From Verrucomicrobiota bacterium (lineage in GTDB: Bacteria > Verrucomicrobiota > Verrucomicrobiia > Limisphaerales > UBA1412): a stretch of 9,793 nt of DNA. How positions within the stretch are numbered: the stretch's first letter is position 1; each line of letters begins with the position of its first letter. Shown one piece after another: positions 1 through 5,581 of this stretch. Where the stretch lies: contig JAFZAR010000242.1 of assembly GCA_017557085.1 (NCBI GenBank), positions 1 through 9,793 of the forward strand. The letters run 5' to 3'. The position numbers and the translations under genes are program-made. The notes beneath the pieces were generated by a model that saw only the letters and a list, made by a program, of their open reading frames with translations, did no database searches and had not been told where the DNA came from.

Positions 1-28
1 CTTTAACTGTTCCTCCGGTTACTCTCAT
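1..28 (-). CDS. Start of a gene resembling rsmD (16S rRNA guanine-N2 methyltransferase), partial
   Basis: Only nine codons are inside the window, translating as MRVTGGTVK before the edge. RsmD-family proteins very often begin with a short basic strand of the form MR-[VI]-x-[GS]-G-x-x-[KR]-G, and this start fits that well. RsmD methylates G966 of 16S rRNA in E. coli numbering. The ATG lies three bases after the stop of the NAD(P)HX repair gene, consistent with the same operon. No clear Shine-Dalgarno sequence precedes it, so coupling to the upstream stop is likely. With nine residues visible, the call is a resemblance only; any protein with a similar first strand would also fit. Confidence 0.4.
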
Positions 29-31
29 TGG

Positions 32-1579
32 TTACAAATATTTGATTAATTCGACCGCGGTCCAGGGATGCACATCAAATGGTGTCTTTTTCTCATTCTC
101 TATTTCATCCGCCGCTCTGCCATGATTGTAAACCGCGTAGCAGATCCTCTTGATATTATCTATAGACACTTCCTTGACACGGTCATACGCGAACAGCCCG
201 CTCAGGTAACCGGCCAGCACATCTCCGGTTCCTCCCTGCGCCATAGAAGGGTTGCCGGTATGATTTAAATAAACCTTTCCTTTGGCTGTTCCAATCAGTG
301 TCTGGTAGCCTTTCAGAACAACATACGCGTCTCCATATTTTTCAGAAAGTTTTCTCAATGCTCCCAACCGATCCGCCTGCACTTCTTTGGTCGTGATACC
401 CAAACACCGGGCAGCCTCACCGGGATGCGGTGTAATAACACGAACACCGGCAGACTTTCCTTCGGGAATCTGATCCAAAGCAGAGGCATCCGCGATCATA
501 TTGCCGGGGAAACTCCGCCAAAGCTCTCTGACCCAATCCCAAAACGCCTGCGGGATACTGGGAGCCGCTAACCCCGGCCCCACTAAAATAGAAGTGATCC
601 CTTTTGGCATCTGCCATTCCGGACACCAGGAATGTACCATTTGTGTGATCAAATGAGATGCCACCGGAATATAAGTCTCCGGCATGGTGCAGACTGTGAT
701 CAAACCTGGCTTGGCGGCAGCCGCGGCCTTTGCTGCCAGCACCGCCGCTCCATGATAGCCCAAACTCCCCGCCAGGATCAAAGTGTGTCCAAAATCCCCT
801 TTATGACAATCTAAAAGACGGTCTAAATCAATAACTCTAACAGGATTCACCTGTTTGATCCATTCCAGATCGCCGGCAGGTATATCCGGGTCCAGCCCTA
901 TATCCTCTACAACCTCTGTTTTACCAATATATTTTGAAGATTCCCCACGCGTCAAACAGCGTTTAGGTGTCCCTATCATCAATGTAAATTGCGCTCTTAC
1001 TGCCACAGGCCAGGGCATTCCTTCTTCATTCAAACCCGAAGGAACATCTATGCTAACACGAGGGATCTCACTCTCATTGATCGCGTTGATCAGATCAACA
1101 TAATCCTGGCTCAATGGACGGTTCAATCCTATGCCAAACATCCCATCCAGGATAAAAGTCGGATTGAATCCTGAACTGGTTGTCATGGGCTCAAAGAAAT
1201 TCTTCCGATCAGCAACCAGCTTCTTAAAAGTCCGAAGTGCTTTTTTGGTATCTTTGACATCCAGCACCTGAACTTCTTTTACCTTTCCTCTCAGAAAATT
1301 AGCGGCGACCCGCGCATCATCGCCATTATGACCGGGACCGACCAGGACGAGTATCTGCTGCATCTGCATGATCTGCTCCACGCCTTTTTCGAGATCATTC
1401 TGATCATTCTTCAAGACACTGTAACAATCGCTCACCGTATCATACATGATGCGAAGTACATATTTCGCCACATCCTCTCCGACAGTGCGGATCACATCCA
1501 ACTGTGAGATCCCGTTTTTCCAGGAATCTTCTTCCCATTGACGTGTTTGTTCTGCTGTTAATATGGGTAATGTAAGCAT
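32..1579 (-). CDS. nnr: Bifunctional NAD(P)H-hydrate epimerase / ADP-dependent NAD(P)HX dehydratase
   Basis: This 515-residue cytoplasmic enzyme repairs hydrated NADH and NADPH: the N-terminal YjeF domain interconverts the R and S hydrates, and the C-terminal ribokinase-like domain dehydrates the S form using ADP. The epimerase half spans about residues 1-230, with GPGHNGDDA at 81-89, LDGMFGIGL at 144-152 and the conserved SIDVPSGL at 176-183. The dehydratase half spans about 255-515, with HKGDFGH at 259-265, a GPGL strand at 334-337, TPHPGE at 383-388, VLKG at 421-424 and GGTGDVLAG at 449-457, where D453 is the expected catalytic base. The epimerase loop is unusual: most homologues read GNNGGDG where this has GHNGDDA, and residues about 46-74 form an extra charged stretch before it. 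The start is supported by AAGGGA seven bases upstream, inside the end of the rhomboid gene, which stops three bases before this ATG. Confidence 0.93.
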   Translation of the reverse strand: MLTLPILTAEQTRQWEEDSWKNGISQLDVIRTVGEDVAKYVLRIMYDTVSDCYSVLKNDQNDLEKGVEQIMQMQQILVLVGPGHNGDDARVAANFLRGKVKEVQVLDVKDTKKALRTFKKLVADRKNFFEPMTTSSGFNPTFILDGMFGIGLNRPLSQDYVDLINAINESEIPRVSIDVPSGLNEEGMPWPVAVRAQFTLMIGTPKRCLTRGESSKYIGKTEVVEDIGLDPDIPAGDLEWIKQVNPVRVIDLDRLLDCHKGDFGHTLILAGSLGYHGAAVLAAKAAAAAKPGLITVCTMPETYIPVASHLITQMVHSWCPEWQMPKGITSILVGPGLAAPSIPQAFWDWVRELWRSFPGNMIADASALDQIPEGKSAGVRVITPHPGEAARCLGITTKEVQADRLGALRKLSEKYGDAYVVLKGYQTLIGTAKGKVYLNHTGNPSMAQGGTGDVLAGYLSGLFAYDRVKEVSIDNIKRICYAVYNHGRAADEIENEKKTPFDVHPWTAVELIKYL

Positions 1580-1582
1580 ATT

Positions 1583-2518
1583 CTAGTCCCTTCTGATTCT
1601 CTTATGCGCTTTTTCTAAAATCTCACGTTCCTCATCATTCAAACTCTGGATGCCGTATTTGGAGATTTGGTCCACAATGGGATCCACCCGTTTCTCTATA
1701 AAATCATCATCTTCCTTTACTTCCACATCTATCACAGAAGAATGTTCATCCTCTGACCGGGAGGACGATCCGCCTCCATAGATTTTATATTTAAACAGGG
1801 AAGAAGGTGTCGTATAACCGCGTGTATAAGAAGGCCCGCTGAATCCATCCGCACGCAATCGGGCAATGCGGCGTGAACGCAAATAAAGGATGCCGCAAAC
1901 CATTCCGCCCAAATGCGCAGCGTGCGCGATATGATCTCCACCAGGGAAAATCATCCCCCACAAAGCAACAGCCGCGGCCAGATAGATCAATGTCCTGGCT
2001 TTCAGGCTCAGAGGCAAAACAAAGAAAATCAGCAAAGTCAAACGTTGGTAAGGATAAAGCGCCGCGTATGCACCGACCACACCAAACACGCCGGCGGAAG
2101 CACCTACGACAGAGACCAATCCAAAATGCTGTGGCGCGATCCAGCTGCATCCTATCTGGAATAATCCGCCAACCGCTCCCGAAATCAAATACAACCGCAA
2201 GAACTCCTTTTTCCCGATCGCCGGTTCCAGTATCCTTCCAATAAAATAGAGTGTCAACAGATTCAGGAAGATATGCAGCACCCCGGCGTGCATGAACTGG
2301 AAGGTCAATATCTGCCAGATGTAGCCGTGCTTCAAACCGTCCAAACTCAGCGCCAGATAATCCCACAAATCGATCCCCTGACTTCTGAGAACCGCGTCGC
2401 ACACAAACACGCCGATATTGATCGCAAGCAGCAGGTGCACCGCGCTCAATTCGCGGGCTTTCCACACTCTTCGTCCCCGCGGCGGCTGGGGACGCATATA
2501 GTCTCTATCTCCTAACAT
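1583..2518 (-). CDS. Rhomboid family intramembrane serine protease
   Basis: This is a 311-residue multi-pass membrane protein with about six hydrophobic segments between residues 27 and 213. Rhomboids cut single-pass membrane proteins within or near the bilayer. The signature elements are present: HIFLN at 82-86 (the His and Asn of the oxyanion region), GASAG at 139-143 with S141 as the nucleophile, and AHLGG at 201-205 with H202 as the partner histidine. A soluble tail follows: a Gly/Ser-rich and acidic linker (about 246-272), then a conserved-looking module at about 275-308 ending SLNDEEREILEKAHKRI. This resembles the short C-terminal domain found on many rhomboids of Bacteroidota and PVC bacteria. 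The start is uncertain: the ATG at 2518 has only AAAGAAG directly against it, while the ATG at 2497 (residue 8) has AGGAG 11 bases upstream. The substrate cannot be read from the sequence. Confidence 0.92.
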   Translation of the reverse strand: MLGDRDYMRPQPPRGRRVWKARELSAVHLLLAINIGVFVCDAVLRSQGIDLWDYLALSLDGLKHGYIWQILTFQFMHAGVLHIFLNLLTLYFIGRILEPAIGKKEFLRLYLISGAVGGLFQIGCSWIAPQHFGLVSVVGASAGVFGVVGAYAALYPYQRLTLLIFFVLPLSLKARTLIYLAAAVALWGMIFPGGDHIAHAAHLGGMVCGILYLRSRRIARLRADGFSGPSYTRGYTTPSSLFKYKIYGGGSSSRSEDEHSSVIDVEVKEDDDFIEKRVDPIVDQISKYGIQSLNDEEREILEKAHKRIRRD

Positions 2519-2542
2519 CTTCTTTATCTGTCATCGGTGATT

Positions 2543-2559
2543 TTCTGTAATTCACAGAA
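2543..2559. repeat. Interrupted palindrome in the rhomboid gene leader
   Basis: TTCTGT and ACAGAA form a perfect 6-base inverted repeat around a 5-base centre. It lies about 25 bases before the rhomboid start and downstream of the candidate promoter. It could be a repressor operator or a small RNA hairpin near the ribosome binding region. There is no second copy in the window to support a regulator site, and a 6-base repeat can arise by chance in A/T-rich DNA. Confidence 0.3.
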
Positions 2560-2606
2560 TTTCAAGATATTCCTTTAAAAAAGGCACAAGTTCGCGCCTC
2601 ACATCT

Positions 2607-2615
2607 ACTATAGCA
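2607..2615 (-). promoter_or_regulatory. Candidate extended -10 promoter for the rhomboid-nnr unit
   Basis: On the minus strand this reads TGCTATAGT, an extended -10 element (TGn followed by TATAGT, five of six matches to TATAAT). No good -35 hexamer lies 16-18 bases upstream; the best is TGGTGA. It sits just past the pseudopilin terminator and about 90 bases before the rhomboid start, which is where a promoter is needed because the terminator isolates this unit from the genes before it. Confidence 0.45.
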
Positions 2616-2636
2616 TCAAAACTCCGAAATCACCAC

Positions 2637-2668
2637 AAAATAAAAGAGGCATCCGCTTGGGATGCCTC
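2637..2668 (-). terminator. Rho-independent terminator after the pseudopilin gene
   Basis: A perfect 9-base stem (GAGGCATCC with GGATGCCTC, positions 2660-2668 and 2646-2654) closes a 5-base loop. In minus-strand direction it is followed at once by TTTTATTTT (2645-2637). It lies 31 bases after the pseudopilin stop codon. The stem is GC-rich and the U tract well placed, so termination should be efficient and should separate this gene from the rhomboid gene. Confidence 0.92.
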
Positions 2669-2679
2669 ATTCAAAATTT

Positions 2680-2692
2680 ACCTGTTACAGGT
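2680..2692. repeat. Small palindrome between pseudopilin stop and terminator
   Basis: ACCTGT and ACAGGT flank one central base, eight bases after the pseudopilin stop codon. As RNA the loop would be too small for the full stem to close, so if it matters it would more likely be a protein site on DNA. It is short and may be chance. Confidence 0.2.
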
Positions 2693-2699
2693 CGTTATC

Positions 2700-3557
2700 T
2701 TACTTCTTCACGAAGGGAATGACGATACGATTGTACTCGTTATCGGTCTGGCGCAGCTGATCGCTCAGACGAGCTTCAGTGTACTGCTGCACGGAACCGT
2801 CACCGAGGGTCACGTTACCGTTATTCTGGTGGATGTTGTCACCCCATCTCGGTCTCTGACCGGCTGTGGTGTAGAGAGTGTTTGTGCCGCTACCCAACAT
2901 CAGCATGATGGAGATCTTGGAGGCATTTGTTGTCTGAGCAATTGTCGGGCAAACCACGTTGCGGTCACCGAACAACAGTGTCTGAGGATAGGTTTCAGAG
3001 GCATCCACACCCACGAAATAAGACAGATAATACTTGCTGTCCTGAGAAGTAGGAGTTCTATAGAAATCGATGAAGGTCTTAACATCACCACCAGAGTTGA
3101 CATCCGGATCTGACGGACAACGGATCAGCTTGACATCAGCCAATTCATTGCTCATCACCGCAAAGTGCAACCATTGACCCTGCGCGGCAGGAATGGTGAT
3201 CTTCTGAGTCTGGTTTGTCGGATTGGGAATACCAGTCGCTGTACCAGTGATATTCTTAAAGGAAGGAGTTGCAGCAGTTGCCGTCCCAAAAGAATCCTTA
3301 GTGGTGCTGACCATTTCCAAGCTGCCGCCTTCAGTCGCAGCGACCTGCCAGGGGAAACGATCTTCATTGTCCAGAGAGTAGGTACGAGTACCGAGACCCA
3401 TCTGTTTGAGGTTACCAGTGCAAGCGATACGCTGTGCTTTGGCTTTGGCTTTGGCCAGAGCAGGTAAGAGCATACCGGCCAGAATGGCGATAATTGCGAT
3501 CACGACCAACAATTCAATCAGCGTGAACGCTTTCTTCATTGTAGTTTGCTTTTTCAT
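2700..3557 (-). CDS. Type II/IV pseudopilin-like protein with H-X9-DG motif
   Basis: This 285-residue protein has a type IV prepilin N-terminus: a short basic leader (residues 1-10), then FTLIELLVVIAIIAIL with the +5 glutamate at E15, continuing as one hydrophobic helix to about residue 33. The expected prepilin peptidase cut is after A10; most prepilins have Gly there. After the helix come a KAKAKAQR stretch, the CTGNLKQMGLG segment (46-56), CPSD (147-150), and H243 followed nine residues later by DG (253-254) in HQNNGNVTLGDGS. That H-X9-DG ending defines a large family abundant in Planctomycetes, Lentisphaerota and Verrucomicrobiota, generally exported and membrane-anchored but of unknown role. 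The first ATG has a weak GAAG upstream; the second (residue 7, MKKAFTL) has none and would give a very short leader. It has its own promoter and terminator and no pilus assembly genes nearby. Confidence 0.93.
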   Translation of the reverse strand: MKKQTTMKKAFTLIELLVVIAIIAILAGMLLPALAKAKAKAQRIACTGNLKQMGLGTRTYSLDNEDRFPWQVAATEGGSLEMVSTTKDSFGTATAATPSFKNITGTATGIPNPTNQTQKITIPAAQGQWLHFAVMSNELADVKLIRCPSDPDVNSGGDVKTFIDFYRTPTSQDSKYYLSYFVGVDASETYPQTLLFGDRNVVCPTIAQTTNASKISIMLMLGSGTNTLYTTAGQRPRWGDNIHQNNGNVTLGDGSVQQYTEARLSDQLRQTDNEYNRIVIPFVKK

Positions 3558-3565
3558 AGTCTTCG

Positions 3566-3579
3566 TTATTTATAAATAA
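3566..3579. repeat. Perfect A/T palindrome in the pseudopilin leader, flanked by a direct repeat
   Basis: TTATTTATAAATAA is a perfect 14-base palindrome 9 bases before the pseudopilin start codon. On the minus strand it is bracketed by two copies of AACGAAG about 20 bases apart. It lies in the 5' untranslated region, directly before the start codon. Possible roles are a regulator site or a weak mRNA hairpin controlling ribosome access; the sequence alone cannot choose between these and chance. Confidence 0.35.
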
Positions 3580-3629
3580 ACTTCGTTCGCGGCGAATCGT
3601 TGTCATCACCACTAACCTTGACGGCTTTA

Positions 3630-3686
3630 ATTCTATGCACTGAATGAGGGATTGTCAAAAAAAATTTTGATTTATTTTTTTCTTTC
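3630..3686 (-). promoter_or_regulatory. Strong sigma70-type promoter with UP-like tract for the pseudopilin gene
   Basis: The minus strand carries TTGACA (3658-3653, perfect -35), a 17-base spacer, and TAGAAT (3635-3630, five of six to TATAAT). Directly upstream of the -35 is a run of about 28 bases that is almost all A and T (to about 3686), arranged as an A tract followed by a T tract as in an UP element. Transcription would begin near 3623, giving a leader of about 65 bases. This is the best promoter in the window and implies high basal expression. The T run could also weakly terminate transcripts arriving from the dcw genes, but I see no stable stem before it. Confidence 0.8.
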
Positions 3687-3704
3687 AGTCGGAAGAATTC
3701 TCTT

Positions 3705-4268
3705 TCAATTATCAGAATACCTTCTTGGAGAACAAGATAATAAATTATATTCAACTCCAAACGTCCGTATTTTCTTTTTCCAAAGTTTTGTCGCTTCCTC
3801 TTCAAACAACTCACCCGGCAACACATCACTGATCAGCCAGGCACCGCGGGCAATCTCCTCCTCCAGTTGACCGGAACTCCAGCCTGCGTATCCCGCATAA
3901 AGATGGATATTCCTTTCATCTATAGGATGATCCACCTGTTTAGCTTCTTCTATTGAAGTTATCAGATAGACTCGTTCGGAGACCTCCTTCAATCCTTTGT
4001 AATCTCTGCCCGAATAAAAGAGAGCAAAAATAGAATTTTCCAGCACAGGCCCCCCGATATGGACTGGCAAAGAATCTAAAACAGAGGGAGCCCCTTCCTC
4101 CATAAATTCTTTGAAAGGAACGCTAAATGGATGGTTTACGATCAATCCCATTGCCCCTTCTCTATCGTGTCCGCAGAGATAAACCGCCGCCTGGTGGAAA
4201 ATAGTATCTCCCAGCTGACCGCTGTCCAGCAGGAGTTTACCTTTGAGGGAACGAAACGAGGAATCCAT
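3705..4268 (-). CDS. YqgE/AlgH family protein (DUF179)
   Basis: At 187 residues this is the normal length for the family. Family landmarks are present in order: LKGKLLLDSG near the start (8-17), HDREGAMGLIVNHP (34-47), VHIGGPVLENSIFALF (69-84), and the diagnostic GYAGWSSGQLEEEI (126-139) followed by ARGAWL (140-145). No signal peptide or membrane segment is seen, so it should be cytoplasmic. The biochemical role is unresolved; the Pseudomonas homologue AlgH was linked to alginate regulation and a crystal structure of the fold is known, but no reaction is established. The gene starts 11 bases after ftsZ with AAAGGA close to the ATG, so it probably sits in the dcw transcript. In many bacteria yqgE instead neighbours the Holliday junction resolvase gene ruvX/yqgF. 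Confidence 0.93.
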   Translation of the reverse strand: MDSSFRSLKGKLLLDSGQLGDTIFHQAAVYLCGHDREGAMGLIVNHPFSVPFKEFMEEGAPSVLDSLPVHIGGPVLENSIFALFYSGRDYKGLKEVSERVYLITSIEEAKQVDHPIDERNIHLYAGYAGWSSGQLEEEIARGAWLISDVLPGELFEEEATKLWKKKIRTFGVEYNLLSCSPRRYSDN

Positions 4269-4279
4269 AAATCCTTTAC

Positions 4280-5581
4280 TCAGCGTAATTCACATTTCAT
4301 GCGAATGTACGTCGGCACATCCAGCTGTTGACCTTCAAAATAAGTTTTCTCACACCGGTCAAAACGTCCCAAACTGGTAACTTGCAGATCCAAAAGACCT
4401 TGATTGGGATCACCATAGCCCAATTTTCCCCAACGGACACCTTTTTTGACAATGATCTGATCTGGATCCAGTTTGGGTGCCGGGGGAGTAACCGTACTGC
4501 CGGGACGTTCCGGCAAAGGTCCCACTATTTCAGCAGGTTCAGGTATCTCACTTGCCTTCAGGGTTTCATTGTTTTTTTCATGCGGAGCGCGTACCGTCCG
4601 ATTCAGAGTCGCGATCAATACCACACTGATCTCACCCTGTTGGAACCGGGCATCTTTAGAAATACCAACAAGCAATTCCACATCAGGATTTTCGCTGTTC
4701 AACCGACTGCGAAAATCATCCATTTCCTTGTTTTTAAAATCATCACCTACAGTAAAAATCGCCAGGATCCGGCCGGCTTTCCTTAAAATTTCACCGGAAT
4801 TCAGCCAGGGATGCTGCAAAAATTCCTGCCAGATACATCCAATCCGGCCATCACCGGCTGCAGATGCTATCGCCATACGCCCCACACTGGTATTTCCTCC
4901 ACAGGGAAAAGCATTTCTCAACATTCCCATGTCCAATGGCAAGATACTGGGATTGTACAAATTCAGCCACAAACTCTCTACCGCGTGAGCGATCATCTGA
5001 TTGCTCTTGACGTAAAGGTCAATGAAATTGGCATCTTTCTCCGCTTTCAAGGTCAGCAGCTGATTAGGCAAAGAAATCACCAAATGACTCTGTTTCAATA
5101 TCTGATCCTGCCCCAGCCTGGCATTCATGAGCCTGTCTGTCCCCTCACAATCAAAAGGATAAATGGTCAAAGCCACGACAAAGACCCCGGCCTCCGCAGC
5201 AATCCTGGCCAACACGGGAGAAACACCGCCGCCAATGCCGCCGCCCAAACCCGTCACCAAAAATAAAACAAAACAGCCATTGACCAGCTTAGTCAAAGTC
5301 TCTTTTTCCGCTTCCGCCACAGAGCGTGCTATTTCCTGATTGGAGCCCGACCCCATACCGTGCAGCGTTTTTTGTCCCAACTGGATCGTTTCGCAGTTCT
5401 GGATACGTTTCAAATTGAGAAAGTCTGAGTCCAACGCCACATAACGAACACCCCGGCAAGGAGAAGTCGCGATCATATTGACCACGTTGCCGCCGGCGCC
5501 GCCAACTCCAACGACCAAAGCATAAACATCAGAAGCCGGATCTGTCTGCGGGCCTGTTTCTTGATATTCATCATTTATCAT
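4280..5581 (-). CDS. ftsZ: Divergent cell division GTPase FtsZ
   Basis: FtsZ is the tubulin homologue that polymerises into the division ring. This 433-residue copy has GVGGAGGN at 25-32, a T3-like segment GMGSGSNQEI at 75-84, the signature region GLGGGIGGGVSP at 111-122, CEGTDR at 145-150 (matching E138 and R142 of E. coli), LPN at 171-173, and Y190 with N194 at the positions of F183 and N187. The FtsZ C-terminal domain follows to about 327, then a Pro-rich linker, and the tail LDVPTYIRMKCELR (420-433), which matches the FtsA-binding peptide. Two sites are abnormal: the signature is GGGIGGG rather than GGGTGTG, and the T7 loop reads ILPLDMGML (213-221) where the norm is xxNxDxxDx, so N207 and D212 equivalents are Pro and Met while D209 is kept as D217. 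I predict nucleotide binding but weak or altered GTP hydrolysis. The start overlaps the ftsA stop by one base. Confidence 0.93.
   Translation of the reverse strand: MINDEYQETGPQTDPASDVYALVVGVGGAGGNVVNMIATSPCRGVRYVALDSDFLNLKRIQNCETIQLGQKTLHGMGSGSNQEIARSVAEAEKETLTKLVNGCFVLFLVTGLGGGIGGGVSPVLARIAAEAGVFVVALTIYPFDCEGTDRLMNARLGQDQILKQSHLVISLPNQLLTLKAEKDANFIDLYVKSNQMIAHAVESLWLNLYNPSILPLDMGMLRNAFPCGGNTSVGRMAIASAAGDGRIGCIWQEFLQHPWLNSGEILRKAGRILAIFTVGDDFKNKEMDDFRSRLNSENPDVELLVGISKDARFQQGEISVVLIATLNRTVRAPHEKNNETLKASEIPEPAEIVGPLPERPGSTVTPPAPKLDPDQIIVKKGVRWGKLGYGDPNQGLLDLQVTSLGRFDRCEKTYFEGQQLDVPTYIRMKCELR

Noticed and set aside
1791..2465. A 224-codon open frame on the minus strand inside the rhomboid gene
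   Set aside because: It lies in another frame of a gene whose own product has clear membrane segments and catalytic motifs; its translation is Arg, Cys and Trp rich with no recognisable domain.
3653..3704. A terminator directly after the yqgE gene
   Set aside because: There is a T run, but the only stems are A/T pairs (TTCTT with AAGAA, TCAAAA with TTTTGA). The tract is better read as the upstream part of the pseudopilin promoter, so read-through from the dcw genes is possible.
4328..4988. Overlapping plus-strand open frames of 152 and 171 codons antisense to ftsZ
   Set aside because: They are antisense shadows of a well supported gene, with no family resemblance and no sign of their own expression signals.
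4280..5581. The divergent ftsZ as a plasmid TubZ, a bacterial tubulin or a pseudogene
   Set aside because: It has the FtsZ C-terminal domain and FtsA-binding tail, an intact frame, a strong ribosome binding site and the standard position after ftsA.
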